Assembly (NCBI RefSeq): GCF_001571225.1
Contig: NZ_BCTJ01000001.1
Location: 124,001 to 188,000 of the forward strand
Origin: Hydrogenophaga palleronii NBRC 102513
GTDB taxonomy: Bacteria > Pseudomonadota > Gammaproteobacteria > Burkholderiales > Burkholderiaceae_C
Reading direction: 5' to 3'
DNA length: 64,000 nt
Shown in pieces: positions 43,599 through 54,600 of the stretch. Position numbers and translations under genes: made by a program. Within the stretch, counting starts at the first letter, position 1. The number at the start of each line of letters is the position of its first letter. The notes beneath the pieces are model-generated. The model was not told the DNA's origin, searched no databases, and worked only from the letters and a program-made list of their open reading frames with translations.

Positions 43599-43847
43599 TC
43601 ACTTCTTCTTGAAGAGGCCGTAGATCAGCAGCAGGATGATGGCGCCGATCACCGAGGCGACAAAACCGACGGGGTCGCCCGGTTGGTAAAAACCCAGTGC
43701 CGAGCCCAGATAACCCGCCACGAATGCGCCCGCCACGCCGAGCAGGGCCGTCATGATCCAGCCCATGCCGTCGTCGCCGGGCTTGATGGCCCGGGCGACG
43801 AAGCCTGCGATCAGGCCTATGAAGAGGGTGCCAAGTATCGACATCAT
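43599..43847 (-). CDS. GlsB/YeaQ/YmgE family stress-response membrane protein
   Basis: An 82-residue very hydrophobic protein with three membrane segments: SILGTLFIGLIAGFVARAI, MGWIMTALLGVAGAFVAGYLG and FVASVIGAIILLLIYGLF, ending FKKK. It matches the transglycosylase-associated (GlsB/YeaQ) family, linked to general stress; the molecular role is unknown. The start at 43847 (MMSILG) has AGGA 8 nt upstream; 43844 is the adjacent alternative. Confidence 0.9.
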   Translation of the reverse strand: MMSILGTLFIGLIAGFVARAIKPGDDGMGWIMTALLGVAGAFVAGYLGSALGFYQPGDPVGFVASVIGAIILLLIYGLFKKK

Positions 43848-43937
43848 GTTGAGGGTCCTTCCTGTTTGCGATGAGGTGTACCGGAAGCCGGCGCGCTCAG
43901 GATACTCCAACGAGGCTATCGGAACGGGTGTACCCGT

Positions 43938-45950
43938 TCAGGCGCCAACGGCTTCAATGGCCTCGTGCAACTCCAGCCAGCGGGCCTCCAGCGTCTCGGT
44001 TTCGTCGTTCACGGCTTTCAGGCGCCGACCGGCGTCGGCCATCTCTGCCGGGGTGGCGGGTTGGCCCATCGCGGTTTCCAGCCGGGTCTTTTCCTGCGCC
44101 AGCTGGGCCATGCGTTTTTCGGTCTGCTCCAGCTCTTTCTTCAGCGGCTTCGTCTTTTCGGCGGCCTGCTGACGGCGCTGGGCGTCGTTGCGCTTTTGTT
44201 CGGGTGAGCGGTTGGGCTCGATGGCCTTTTTCCCTGCGGCCGGTGCCGCAGCGGCGGAGCTTGCGCTGGCAGCCGGGGCCCGGTTCTGCTCGCGCTGTTC
44301 CTGGCGCTGCGCCTCGCGCGATTGTTTGGCCATGTCCAGCAGATAGCGCTGGTAGTCGTCGAGGTCGCCGTCGAACGGTTCGATGCCGCCGCGCGAGACC
44401 AGCCAGAACTCGTCGCACACGGCACGCAGCAGGGACCGGTCGTGGCTGACCAGCATGACCGTGCCTTCGAATTCGTTGAGTGCCACCGACAAGGCCTCGC
44501 GCGTGGCGAGGTCCAGGTGGTTGGTGGGTTCGTCAAGCAGCAGCAGGTTGGGGCGCTGCCAGACGATCATGCACAGCACCAGGCGCGCTTTTTCACCGCC
44601 GCTCATGCTGCCCACGGCCTGCTTGACCTGGTCGCCGGTGAAGTTGAAGTTGCCGAGGAAACTGCGCAGATCCTGCTCGCGCGTGGGCTGGCCACTCAGG
44701 CGGCCTTGTGCGGTGCAGTCGCGCACCAGCTTGATCATGTGCTCCAGCGGCGTATCGGCAGGGCGCAGCACGTCGAGTTCCTGCTGCGCGAAGTAGCCGA
44801 TGTTGAGGCCCTTGCCTTCGGTGATCTGGCCGGCAATCGGCTGCAGGTCGCGTGCGATGGTCTTGACCACGGTGGACTTGCCCTGGCCGTTGGCGCCCAG
44901 GATGCCGATGCGTTGCCCGGCGAGCACCGAGCGGCTGATGTTGCGCACGATCACGGTGGGCTCGTCGCCCTCAATGGCTGGCGGGTAGCCGAAGCTCGCA
45001 TCGCTCATTGCCAGCATCGGGTTGGGCAGGTTCTGCGGCTCGGTGAACTCGAACGTGAACTCGGCGTCGGCCAGCACCGGGCCGATCTTCTCCATGCGCT
45101 CCAGCGCCTTCACGCGGCTCTGCGCCTGCTTGGCCTTGCTGGCCTTGGCCTTGAAGCGGTCGATGAACTTCTGCAGGTGCGCCATCTTGTCCTGCTGGCG
45201 CGCGTAGGCGGTGGCCTGCAGCGCCATCTGCTCGGCGCGCATGTCTTCGAAGCGGCTGTAGTTGCCGCCGTAGCGCGTGAGCTGGGCCGCGTGGATGTGG
45301 ATGGTGACGTCGGTCACCGCATCCAGGAATTCGCGGTCGTGGCTGATCACGAGCATGGTGCCTTCGTAGCGCTTGAGCCAGGCTTCCAGCCAGACCAGGG
45401 CGTCCAGGTCCAAGTGGTTGGTGGGTTCGTCGAGCAGCAGCAGTTCGCTCGGGCACATGAGGGCGCGCGCGAGTTGCAGGCGCATGCGCCAGCCACCCGA
45501 GAAGCTGTTGACCGGGCGTTCGAGTTCGTCGGTGCGGAAACCCAGGCCCAGGATCAGCGCCTGCGCGCGCGCCGGTGCGTCGTGCGCGCCGGCATCGTGC
45601 AGGGCCATGTAGGCATGTGCCATGCGCTCGCCATCACCGCTGTCTTCCGAGGCGGTCACTTCCTGCTGGGCCGCCAGCAGGGTGACGTCGCCTTCGATCA
45701 CGAACTGCGTGGCCGACATCTCGGTTTCCGGCATGTCCTGCGCGACCTGCGCCATGCGCCACTGGGCGGGCACATAAAAGTCGCCCTTGTCTTCGTGCAG
45801 GCTGTGGTCGAGCAGGCGGAACAGGCTGGATTTGCCGGCGCCGTTGCGGCCGACCAGGCCGACTTTTTCGCCGGGGTTGATGGTGCAGGAAGCGCCATCG
45901 AGCAAGACCTTCGCACCGCGGCGAAGGACAACATTCTTCAGAGTGATCAT
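43938..45950 (-). CDS. ABC-F family ATPase (YheS/Uup-like)
   Basis: A 670-residue soluble protein with two ABC ATPase domains and no membrane segments. Walker A motifs are GLVGRNGAGKSSL (31-43) and GILGANGQGKSTVV (about 353). Signatures are NSFSGGWRMRLQLARAL and GSMSGGEKARLVLCMIV. The interdomain linker (about 250-320, with FKAKASKAKQAQSRVKAL) and a C-terminal charged coiled coil (about 560-660) fit translation-factor ABC-F proteins acting at the ribosome. It overlaps the prmB stop by 4 bp, supporting a translation role. Confidence 0.92.
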   Translation of the reverse strand: MITLKNVVLRRGAKVLLDGASCTINPGEKVGLVGRNGAGKSSLFRLLDHSLHEDKGDFYVPAQWRMAQVAQDMPETEMSATQFVIEGDVTLLAAQQEVTASEDSGDGERMAHAYMALHDAGAHDAPARAQALILGLGFRTDELERPVNSFSGGWRMRLQLARALMCPSELLLLDEPTNHLDLDALVWLEAWLKRYEGTMLVISHDREFLDAVTDVTIHIHAAQLTRYGGNYSRFEDMRAEQMALQATAYARQQDKMAHLQKFIDRFKAKASKAKQAQSRVKALERMEKIGPVLADAEFTFEFTEPQNLPNPMLAMSDASFGYPPAIEGDEPTVIVRNISRSVLAGQRIGILGANGQGKSTVVKTIARDLQPIAGQITEGKGLNIGYFAQQELDVLRPADTPLEHMIKLVRDCTAQGRLSGQPTREQDLRSFLGNFNFTGDQVKQAVGSMSGGEKARLVLCMIVWQRPNLLLLDEPTNHLDLATREALSVALNEFEGTVMLVSHDRSLLRAVCDEFWLVSRGGIEPFDGDLDDYQRYLLDMAKQSREAQRQEQREQNRAPAASASSAAAAPAAGKKAIEPNRSPEQKRNDAQRRQQAAEKTKPLKKELEQTEKRMAQLAQEKTRLETAMGQPATPAEMADAGRRLKAVNDETETLEARWLELHEAIEAVGA

Positions 45951-46855
45951 GGGGCGGACGCCTGCGAGGAGGGCAGCAGCGTCAAAAGGGATTCAAGGGT
46001 GAGCAGCAGAACCTGGTCGTCGCCCGCGCTGGTGTCGAGCCACACGGCTTCGAGTTGGGGGAACGCGGCTTCAAAGTGGGTGCGCTCGTTGCCGATTTCG
46101 AGCACCAGCACGCCGTCGGGCCGCAGGCAGGCGGGCGCGTCGCGCAGCAGGGCGCGCACAAAGTCCATGCCGTCGCTGCTGCCGGCGGTGTTGCCGTCCA
46201 GCGCCAGGCCGGGCTCGGCCCGGTATTCGGGCGGCAGGCTGGCCATGCTCTGCGCGTTCACATAAGGCGGGTTGCACAGGATCAGGTCCCAGGGGCCGGG
46301 GCAGGCCGCAAGGCCGTCCGACTCGACCAGCTTCACGCGGTCTTGCAGGCCGTGGCGATCGACGTTGATGCGCGCCACCGCCAGGGCATCGGGCGAGATG
46401 TCCGCGCCGGTCACCTGCACCTCGGGGTAGGCCATGGCGGCCAGCACGGCGAGGCTGCCGTTGCCGGTGCACAGGTCGAGCACGTCGCGCGAGGCTTCGT
46501 CCAGCCAGGGGTCGATGGAGCCGTCGGCCAGCAGTTCGGCGATGAAGCTGCGCGGCACGATGCTGCGGCGGTCCACGTAGAACGGCACGCCCTGCAACCA
46601 GGCTTCACCGGTCAGGTAGGCCGCGGGTTCTCGGGTGTCAATGCGGCGCTGCATCAGGGCCAGCACGGCGGCTTGCTCTTCGGGTGTGATGGCGCGTTCG
46701 GCGAGCGCGTCCAGGTCGCTGTCGAGCGGCAGGCCGAGCTGCCACAGCAGCAGCCAAGCGGCTTCGTCGCGCGCATTGTTGGTGCCGTGCCCGTACGCGA
46801 GTTGCGCGGCCTCCAGGCGTTGGCCGGCGTCGGCGAGCAGTTGTTGCAGGTTCAC
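45947..46855 (-). CDS. prmB: Ribosomal protein L3 N5-glutamine methyltransferase
   Basis: A 302-residue SAM-dependent methyltransferase. The N-terminal helical domain is followed by VPRSFIAELLADG, the SAM site LDLCTGNGSLAVLAA (about 146-160), and the catalytic ILCNPPYVNAQSM (about 191-203), typical of glutamine methyltransferases. PrmB rather than PrmC is favoured by the RRSIVPRSFIAELL sequence and by dapE context. It is cotranscribed with the ABC-F gene. Confidence 0.93.
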   Translation of the reverse strand: MNLQQLLADAGQRLEAAQLAYGHGTNNARDEAAWLLLWQLGLPLDSDLDALAERAITPEEQAAVLALMQRRIDTREPAAYLTGEAWLQGVPFYVDRRSIVPRSFIAELLADGSIDPWLDEASRDVLDLCTGNGSLAVLAAMAYPEVQVTGADISPDALAVARINVDRHGLQDRVKLVESDGLAACPGPWDLILCNPPYVNAQSMASLPPEYRAEPGLALDGNTAGSSDGMDFVRALLRDAPACLRPDGVLVLEIGNERTHFEAAFPQLEAVWLDTSAGDDQVLLLTLESLLTLLPSSQASAP

Positions 46856-46867
46856 GGGGAAAGGGGT

Positions 46868-48040
46868 TCAGGTGTTGGCGCGCACCTGGGCAGCGAGCTG
46901 CTCCAGCGTGCGGCGGTAAATGTTCTTCAGCGGCTCGATGTCGGCCACGGCCACGTGTTCGTCGATCTTGTGGATGGTGGCGTTGGGCGGGCCGAGTTCG
47001 ATCACCTGCGGGCAGACCTGGGCGATGAAGCGCCCGTCGCTGGTGCCGCCGGTGGTCGAGAGCGTGGTTTCCACGCCGGTCTCGTCGCGGATAGCGGCGC
47101 GCACCGCGTCCACCAGCGTGCCCGGCGGGGTGAGGAAGGGGCGGCCGCCCAGCGTCCAGGCCAGATCAAAGTCGGTCTCGGGCGACAGGCCGTGGCGCTG
47201 CAGCAGCGCCACCACCTGCTGTTGCAGGCCTTCGGGCGTGGACTCGGTGGAGAAGCGGAAGTTGAAGTCGATCACCACCGTGCCCGGGATGACGTTGCTC
47301 GCACCGGTGCCGCCGTGGATGTTGCTGACCTGCCAGCTGGTGGGCGGGAAGAAGGCGTTGCCTTCGTCCCACACCGTGGCCGCGAGTTCGGCCAGTGCCG
47401 GGGCAGCCAGGTGGATGGGGTTCTTTGCCAGGTGCGGGTAGGCGATGTGGCCCTGGATGCCCTTCACCGTGAGCTTGCCGCTCATGGTGCCGCGGCGGCC
47501 GTTCTTGATCATGTCGCCGGTGCGCTCGACCGAGGTCGGCTCACCGACGATGCACCAGTCCAGGCGTTCACCGCGTTGCTGCAAGGCGTTGCAGACCACC
47601 ACCGTGCCGTCGAGTGCAGGGCCTTCTTCGTCGCTGGTGAGCAGGAAGGCGATGTCGATCTCGGGCGCCGGGTTCGCGGCGACGAATTCCTCGCAGGCCA
47701 CCACCATGGCGGCCAGCGAGGTCTTCATGTCGGCGGCACCACGGCCGAACAGCTTGCCGTCGCGGTGGCTCGGCACGAAGGGGTCGCTGGCCCAGGCGTT
47801 CAGCGGGCCGGTGGGCACCACGTCGGTGTGGCCGGCGAACACCAGCGTGGGCCGCTGGCCGCTGCCGAGGCGCGCCCAGAGGTTGGTCACGCGGAAGTCG
47901 GCCGGGCCGCTTTCAATGGTTTCGCAGGCAAAGCCCAGCGGTGCCAGCCGCGCCACGAGCATCGCCTGGCAACCTTCATCGCGAGGGGTGACGGAGGGGC
48001 AGGCGATGAGGGCTTCGGCCAGGCGGAGGGTGTCGGTCAT
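46868..48040 (-). CDS. dapE: Succinyl-diaminopimelate desuccinylase
   Basis: M20-family metallohydrolase of 390 residues in lysine/meso-diaminopimelate synthesis. Metal and catalytic motifs are [13 protein letters not shown] (about 66-78), [27 protein letters not shown] and the dimerisation region [31 protein letters not shown] near the end is conserved in DapE. It lies 12 bp before prmB and 19 bp after pilU. Confidence 0.96.
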   Translation of the reverse strand: MTDTLRLAEALIACPSVTPRDEGCQAMLVARLAPLGFACETIESGPADFRVTNLWARLGSGQRPTLVFAGHTDVVPTGPLNAWASDPFVPSHRDGKLFGRGAADMKTSLAAMVVACEEFVAANPAPEIDIAFLLTSDEEGPALDGTVVVCNALQQRGERLDWCIVGEPTSVERTGDMIKNGRRGTMSGKLTVKGIQGHIAYPHLAKNPIHLAAPALAELAATVWDEGNAFFPPTSWQVSNIHGGTGASNVIPGTVVIDFNFRFSTESTPEGLQQQVVALLQRHGLSPETDFDLAWTLGGRPFLTPPGTLVDAVRAAIRDETGVETTLSTTGGTSDGRFIAQVCPQVIELGPPNATIHKIDEHVAVADIEPLKNIYRRTLEQLAAQVRANT

Positions 48041-48059
48041 GCGGGGCGGCGGGTCGGAA

Positions 48060-49220
48060 TCAGAATTTGACGTCGAGGGTGAACTCGGTGAAGGTGGCGT
48101 TGTCGCCGCCGTCCTCTTCCTGGCTCTGCGCCGCTTCGCTCGCCTTGCTGGCGTTGAAGTCGTTCTGCAGGCGCCACAACAGGTTGTTCGGCGAGTCGGC
48201 GTGGGCCAGGCCTTCGTTGCGCGTGACCAGGCCGTCGTTGATCAGGCGCGCCAGGTCCTGCTCGAAACTCTGCGAGCCTTCGGCCAGCGACTTTTCCATC
48301 GCCTCGCGCACACCCGAGAAGTCGGCCTTCTGGATCAGGTCGGCCACCAGCGCGGTGTTGAGCATGACCTCCATCGCCGGCACGCGGCTGCCGGTGTGCG
48401 TGCGCAGCAGGCGCTGCGAAACGATGGCGCGCAGCGCGGCCGCCAGGTCGCCCAGCATGGTGGGGCGCACCTCCACCGGGTAGAAGCTCAGGATGCGGTT
48501 GAGCGCCTGGTAGCTGTTGTTGGCGTGCAGCGTGGCCAGGCAGAGGTGGCCTGATTGCGCGTAGGCGATGGCGGCCGACATGGTTTCACGGTCGCGGATT
48601 TCGCCGATCAGGATCACGTCGGGCGCCTGGCGCAAGGCGTTCTTCAGGGCGACCTGCAACGAGGCGGTGTCGGGCCCGATCTCGCGCTGGTTCACCACCG
48701 ATTTCTTGTTGCGGTAGACGTATTCGATCGGGTCTTCGATGGTCAGCACATGGCCGGTGGCTTGCTCGTTGCGGTGGTCGATCATGGCCGCCAGCGTGGT
48801 GCTCTTGCCCGCGCCGGTGGCGCCGACCATCAGCACCAGGCCGCGTTTTTCCATCACCAGGTCGGCCAGCACGGGCGCAACGTTGAGCGAGTCCAGCGGC
48901 GGGATGTCGCCCGGCACGAAACGGATCACCACCGCCACGTGGCCGCGCTGGTGGAAGGCGCTGACGCGGAAGTTGCCCAAGGCTTCGAGCGGCACCGCCA
49001 TGTTGAGCTCGCCGGTTTCCTGCAACTCCTCCATGCGGGTCGGTGGCAGGATTTCGGCCAGCAGGTTGCGCGGCGCGTCCGGTGGCAGCACCTGGCTGTT
49101 GATCGGGATGGTCTGGCCGTTGATCTTGATCATCGCCGGCGCATGCGCCGTCAAGAACACGTCCGAGGCCTTCTTGTCAGCCATCAGGCGCAGGATGCGT
49201 TCCATTGTTCCGCTGCTCAT
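48060..49220 (-). CDS. pilU: PilT/PilU-type twitching motility ATPase
   Basis: Type IV pilus retraction ATPase of 386 residues. It starts [18 protein letters not shown] after a short extension. Walker A is [18 protein letters not shown] (about 131-148), the Asp box [20 protein letters not shown] follows, Walker B is [14 protein letters not shown], and the His box is CLATLHANN. The acidic C-terminal extension beyond residue 345 is typical of PilU. It sits between dapD and dapE, not beside pilT; FimV is encoded elsewhere in the window. ATG 49220 and ATG 49205 (MERIL) are both possible starts. Confidence 0.92.
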   Translation of the reverse strand: MSSGTMERILRLMADKKASDVFLTAHAPAMIKINGQTIPINSQVLPPDAPRNLLAEILPPTRMEELQETGELNMAVPLEALGNFRVSAFHQRGHVAVVIRFVPGDIPPLDSLNVAPVLADLVMEKRGLVLMVGATGAGKSTTLAAMIDHRNEQATGHVLTIEDPIEYVYRNKKSVVNQREIGPDTASLQVALKNALRQAPDVILIGEIRDRETMSAAIAYAQSGHLCLATLHANNSYQALNRILSFYPVEVRPTMLGDLAAALRAIVSQRLLRTHTGSRVPAMEVMLNTALVADLIQKADFSGVREAMEKSLAEGSQSFEQDLARLINDGLVTRNEGLAHADSPNNLLWRLQNDFNASKASEAAQSQEEDGGDNATFTEFTLDVKF

Positions 49221-49310
49221 ACCGAACCTTTCATGCCATCAAGTCAGTAGATATTCAACGAAGGAAAACCGCTCGCCGCCGCACGATGACTGCCATCCAG
49301 GGCACTCAAG

Positions 49311-49380
49311 GAGCCGGCTCCGCCGGTCCCGGAGTGCACCCCCTTGAGGGGGGGCGCGCAGAGCGCAGCGGGGGTGCTCA
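49311..49380. repeat. Dispersed palindromic repeat, copy 2 (inverted relative to copy 1)
   Basis: GGAGCCGGCTCCGCCGG, then GTGCACCCCCTTGAGGGGG, then GCGCGCAGAGCGCAGCG. Its reverse complement follows the block order of the copy at 36290-36354. It lies between dapD and pilU and could form several hairpins. Confidence 0.6.
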
Positions 49381-49381
49381 T

Positions 49382-50215
49382 TCAATCACGCAGCAGGTCG
49401 TTCAGGCTGGTCTTGGAACGCGTCTGCGCGTCCACCGTCTTCACGATGATGGCGGCGTAGCTGCTGTAGTCCTTGCCGCCGGCGGTCTTCTTCGGCAGGC
49501 TGCCGCTGATGACCACGCTGCCGGCCGGCACGCGGCCGAAGGTGGTTTCGCCGGTGTCGCGGTTGAAGATCGGGGTGCTCTGGCCCAGGTACACGCCCAT
49601 GCCCAGCACCGAGTTCTCTTCCACGATCACGCCTTCCACCACCTCGGAGCGGGCGCCGATGAAGCAGTTGTCTTCGATGATGGTCGGGTTGGCCTGCAGG
49701 GGTTCAAGCACGCCGCCCAGACCGACGCCGCCGGAGAGGTGCACGTTCTTGCCGACCTGCGCGCAGCTGCCCACCGTGGCCCAGGTGTCGACCATGGAAC
49801 CTTCGCCCACGTAGGCACCGATGTTCACGTAGCTGGGCATCAGGATCGCGCCCTTGGCGATGTAGCTGCCGCGGCGCGCCACGGCGGGGGGCACCACGCG
49901 CACGCCGGTGGCCTTCAGTTCGGTTTCGCTCAGGTGGGCGAACTTGGTCTTGACCTTGTCGAAGAAGCCGAGGTCGCCGGCGCGCATCATTTCGTTGTCC
50001 TGCAGGCGGAACGACAGCAGCACCGCCTTCTTGATCCACTGGTGCACCGTCCACTGGCCGATGGCCTCGCGCGTGGCCACACGCAGCGAGCCGTTGTTGA
50101 GCCCTTCAATCACGTGTTCCACCGCGTCCACGATTTCCTTGGGGGCGGAAGCGGGGGCGAGGTCGGCACGGTTTTCCCAGGCGTTGTCGATCAGGGTTTG
50201 CAGTTGTTGGCTCAT
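49382..50215 (-). CDS. dapD: Tetrahydrodipicolinate N-succinyltransferase
   Basis: Left-handed beta-helix acyltransferase of 277 residues, adding succinyl to tetrahydrodipicolinate in the diaminopimelate pathway. Hexapeptide repeats run from about 105 to 235: [71 protein letters not shown]. It is transcribed with dapC upstream; the gap to pilU holds the palindromic repeat. Confidence 0.97.
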   Translation of the reverse strand: MSQQLQTLIDNAWENRADLAPASAPKEIVDAVEHVIEGLNNGSLRVATREAIGQWTVHQWIKKAVLLSFRLQDNEMMRAGDLGFFDKVKTKFAHLSETELKATGVRVVPPAVARRGSYIAKGAILMPSYVNIGAYVGEGSMVDTWATVGSCAQVGKNVHLSGGVGLGGVLEPLQANPTIIEDNCFIGARSEVVEGVIVEENSVLGMGVYLGQSTPIFNRDTGETTFGRVPAGSVVISGSLPKKTAGGKDYSSYAAIIVKTVDAQTRSKTSLNDLLRD

Positions 50216-50257
50216 GTGTCTCAGGGCAATGGTGAAGAAAAAGGGACGCGCGCCGCT

Positions 50258-51481
50258 TCAGGCGCGGCGCGAGAGGAACTGGTGGATGCGGCGCGCGGCT
50301 TCCAGGCATTCGGCGGATTCGGCCACCAGGGCCATGCGCACGCGCCCGGTGCCGGGGTTCACGCCGCCAGCTTCGCGGGCGAGGTAGCTGCCGGGCAGCA
50401 CCGTGACATTGTATTGAGCCAGCAGCGCCCGGGCGAAGGCTTCGTCGGCGCTCAGGCCGGCCGCGGCGTCGGCAAACGAGGCCGGCACGCCCGCCCAGAG
50501 GTAGAACGAGGCGTCGGGCAGGGCCACATCCAGCACCTCGGCCAGCACCGGCGTGACCTGCTCGAATTTCTCGCGGTACTGGCGGCGGTTGTCCACCACG
50601 TGCTCTTCGTCGCTCCAGGCCGCCACGCTGGCGGCCTGCACCACCGGGCTCATGGCGCCGCCGTGGTAGGTGCGGTAGAGCAGGAAGGGCTTGATCAGCG
50701 AGGCGTCGCCGGCCACGAAGCCGCTGCGCAGGCCGGGCACGTTGCTGCGTTTGGACAGGCTGGTGAAGATCACCAGCCGGCGGAAATCGCTGCGGCCCAG
50801 GCGCTGCGCGGCTTCCAGGCCGCCCAGCGGCGCTTCGTCGCGGAAGTAGATCTCGCTGTAGCACTCGTCGGAGGCGATCACGAAGCCGTGCCGGTCGCTC
50901 AGCTCGAACAGCATGCGCCACTCGTCCAGCGGCATCACCGCGCCGGCCGGGTTGCCGGGTGAACACACGAACAGCAGCTGCGTGCGCGCCCAGACCGCTT
51001 CGGGCACGCTGTCCCAGGCGGGGGCGAAGTTGCGCGCCGGGTCGCTCGCCACGTAGTGCGGCTCGGCCCCGCCCAGCAGGGCCGCGCCTTCGTAGATTTG
51101 ATAGAACGGGTTGGGCATCACCACCGTGGCGCCTGTGCGTGTCGGGTCGATCACCGTCTGCGCGAACGCAAACAGCGCCTCGCGCGAGCCGTTGACCGGC
51201 AGCACCTGGGTGGCCGCGTCCAGCGCCACGCCATAACGCCGCTGCACCCAGCCGGCACAGGCTTCGCGCAGGGCCGGGGTGCCGGTGGTGGCCGGGTAGG
51301 CGCTCAGGCCGGTGTCGAGCGCGCTGGCCAGGGCCTGTTTCAGGAAATCGGGGGCGGCGTGTTTGGGTTCGCCGATGCCCAGGCTGATGGGCCGCAGGTC
51401 GGGGTTGGGGGTGACGTCGGCAAAGAGCTTGCGCAGCCGTTCGAAGGGATACGGCTGCAGGCGCGAGAGCAGGGGGTTCAT
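50258..51481 (-). CDS. dapC: Succinyldiaminopimelate transaminase
   Basis: Class I/II PLP aminotransferase of 407 residues. The cofactor Lys lies in FTSLSKRSNVPGLRSGFVAG (about 240-260). VCSPGNPAGAVMPLDEW and ASDECYSEIYFRDE are the PLP/substrate sites, and RVRMALVAESAECLEAA ends the protein. dapC followed by dapD and dapE supports DapC over a generic aspartate aminotransferase. It heads the minus-strand dap operon and is divergent from smc. Confidence 0.94.
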   Translation of the reverse strand: MNPLLSRLQPYPFERLRKLFADVTPNPDLRPISLGIGEPKHAAPDFLKQALASALDTGLSAYPATTGTPALREACAGWVQRRYGVALDAATQVLPVNGSREALFAFAQTVIDPTRTGATVVMPNPFYQIYEGAALLGGAEPHYVASDPARNFAPAWDSVPEAVWARTQLLFVCSPGNPAGAVMPLDEWRMLFELSDRHGFVIASDECYSEIYFRDEAPLGGLEAAQRLGRSDFRRLVIFTSLSKRSNVPGLRSGFVAGDASLIKPFLLYRTYHGGAMSPVVQAASVAAWSDEEHVVDNRRQYREKFEQVTPVLAEVLDVALPDASFYLWAGVPASFADAAAGLSADEAFARALLAQYNVTVLPGSYLAREAGGVNPGTGRVRMALVAESAECLEAARRIHQFLSRRA

Positions 51482-51676
51482 GGCCGAGGATTATCGGGCT
51501 TGGCGCCGCCGGCCCGCGGCGCTGGCGCGGGAGGCTGGTGCGGCGGCCCTGCGCAACGCCTCGTGCCGACACGGCATGCGCTCGATGGGGGTGCGTGCGC
51601 GTTATCATCAAGCCCGTTCCCACCGCGCTCCCCGCGGTGAAAATGCCTTTGAATTCAATCACTTGGGCTTCCCAGC

Positions 51677-54600
51677 GTGCGTCTCAACTCGATCAAGCTC
51701 TCCGGCTTCAAGTCCTTCGCCGAACCCACCAACTTCATGCTGCCCGGGCAACTGGTCGGTGTGGTCGGCCCCAACGGTTGCGGCAAGTCCAACATCATGG
51801 ATGCGGTGCGCTGGGTGCTGGGCGAGTCCAAGGCCTCCGAGCTGCGCGGCGAGTCCATGCAGGACGTGATCTTCAACGGCACCACCTCGCGCAAGCCGGC
51901 CAGCCGTTCCAGCGTCGAGCTGGTGTTCGACAACAGCGACCACCGCGCCGGCGGCCAGTGGGGCCAGTTCGGTGAGATCGCCGTCAAGCGCGTGCTCACG
52001 CGCGACGGCACCAGCAGCTACTACATCAACAACCAGCCGGTGCGCCGCCGCGACGTGCAGGACGTATTCCTCGGCACCGGCCTGGGCCCGCGCGCCTACG
52101 CCATCATCGGCCAGGGCACCATCAGCCGCATCATCGAGAGCAAGCCCGAAGAGCTGCGTCTGTTCCTCGAAGAAGCGGCCGGCGTGTCCAAATACAAGGA
52201 GCGCCGCCGCGAGACCGCGCACCGCCTGGCCGACACGCGCGAGAACCTCACGCGGGTGGAAGACATCCTGCGCGAACTCAACGCCAACCTCGACAAGCTG
52301 GAAAAGCAGGCCGAGGTGGCGGCGCGCTACAACACGCTGCAGGCCAGCGCCTCGCTAAAGCAGCATCAGCTGTGGTTCCTCAAACGCAGCGAGGCCGAGT
52401 CCGACCAGGTGAAGGTGAAGACCGACGCCGCGCAGGCGGTGAACGACCTGGAGTCGCGCACCGCCGACCTGCGCCGCATCGAGTCCGAACTCGAAACCAT
52501 CCGCCAGGCGCACTACGCCGCGGGCGACCAGGTCAACCAGGCGCAGGGCAAGCTGTACGAAGCCAGTGCCGAAGTCGGCAAGCTGGAGGCCGAGATCCGT
52601 TTCGTGGTCGAAGGCCGCCAGCGCGTGGAGCAGCGCCTGGTGCAGCTCAAGGAACAGATCGCCTCCTGGGGCACGCGCAGCCAGGACGCCGCGGTCGAGC
52701 TGGAACAACTCGCCGAGTCCATGCTGCAGGCCGAAGACCAGTCGGTGGTGCTGGCCGCCCAGGGCGAAGAACAACAAGGGGCGCTGCCCACGCTGGAAGA
52801 CAACCTGCGCCAGGCGCAGACGCGCGCCAACGAGCAGCGCGGCAGCGTCACGCAGGTGCAGCAGCAGATCCAGGTGCTGGCCGCCGAACAGCGCAACGTG
52901 GAAGAACAGAGCCGCTCGCTCAACCAGCGCCGCGAGCGCCTGATGACCGACCGCAACGCCCTGGCCGCGCCCGACGAGGCGCGCCTGCTCGACGCCCAGG
53001 CCCAGCTGGCCAGCGCACAGGAAACCGCCGAACTCAACGACGCCGTGCTGCTTGAACTGCAGGACAGCGTGCCGCAACTGGACGAGGCGCGCCGCGGTGC
53101 GCAGCAGTCGGTGAACAGCGAATCCGCCAAGCAGGCCGACCTCTCGGCCCGCATGGAGGCTCTCAAGGCCTTGCAGGAAAAGGTCAAGACCGACGGCAAG
53201 CTCAAGCCCTGGCTGGCCAAACACGGCCTCGACGGATTGCAGGGCCTGTGGAGCCGCATCCACATTGAAACCGGCTGGGAAAACGCGCTCGAAGCGGCGC
53301 TGCGCGAACGCATGGGTGCGCTGGAGGTGTCCCGGCTCGACATGGTGCGCGCCTTCGGCAACGACGCGCCGCCCGCCAAGCTCTCGTTCTACAGCCCACC
53401 CGCTGCGGCCGCCGCGGCGGGCAGCGCCTCCGGCCTGAAGCCGCTGGTGCAATGGCTGCGCCTGAGCGACGCCGGCCTGCAGGCCCTGTTGGCCGAATGG
53501 CTGCACGGTTGCCTGACGGCCAGCAACCTGGAGGAAGCGCTGGCCCAGCGCGCGCAGTTGCAGCCGGGTGAGGTGATCTTTGTCGCCAGCGGCCACGCCG
53601 TCACCGCGCACAGCGTCAGCTTCTACGCGCCCGACAGCGAGCAGGCCGGTCTGCTGGCGCGGGCGCAGGAAATCGAGAACATCGACAAACAGCTCAAGGG
53701 GCAGGTGCTCATCGCCGAGCAGGCGCGCACCGCGCTGATCCGCGCCGAAGCCGCCTACAGCGACGCCTCGCAGCGCCTGGTGAGCGCGCGCCGCGAAGCC
53801 GCCGAGTCGCGCAGCCGCGCGCACGAACTGCAGGTGGAGGCGCTGCGCCTGACGCAGCTGGCCGAGCAGACGCGCGCGCGCAGCCAGCAGATCGGGGCCG
53901 ACCTGGCCGAGGTGGACGCCCAGCTCGAAGAACTGCAGGAGCGCCGCGTGACCGCCGAGGCACGCTTCGAAGAACTCGACATGCAACTGGCCGACAGCCA
54001 GGAGCGCCACGCCCAGCTGGACGACAAGGTGATCGAGGCCGAGCGTGCCTTGAACCAGGCGCGCGAACAGCAGCGCTCGCTGGAACGCACCGCGCAAGAA
54101 GCGGTGTTCGCCCTGCGCAGCCTGCAGGCGCGCCAGAGCGAGTTGCAGCGCGCCATGGAAACCGCGGCCACGCAGGAAAAGTCGCTGGCCGAAGAAGAGC
54201 AGCGCGCCGCCGATGAACTGGCACGCCTGAACGACGCCGCCGCACAGGCCGGCCTGCAGAACGCCCTGGCCATGAAGCTCGAACGTGAGCAGGCCCTGGG
54301 TGCGCTACGCAGCCAGTACGACGAACTCACCGCCAAGCTGCGCGCCAGCGACGAACGCCGCCTGCAGCTGGAACGTGAACTGGAGCCGCTGCGCAACCGC
54401 ATCACCGACTTCCAGCTCAAGGAACAGGCCGCGCGCCTGGGCGTGGAGCAATACAGCCAGCTGCTTGAAGAAGCCCAGGCCGATCTGGCGGCGGTGGCGC
54501 AAAGCGTCACCGAAGGCAATGTGCGCCTGACCGGCCTGCAGGGCGAGATCGACCGCCTGCACCGCGAGATCCAGGGCCTGGGCGCGGTCAACCTGGCCGC

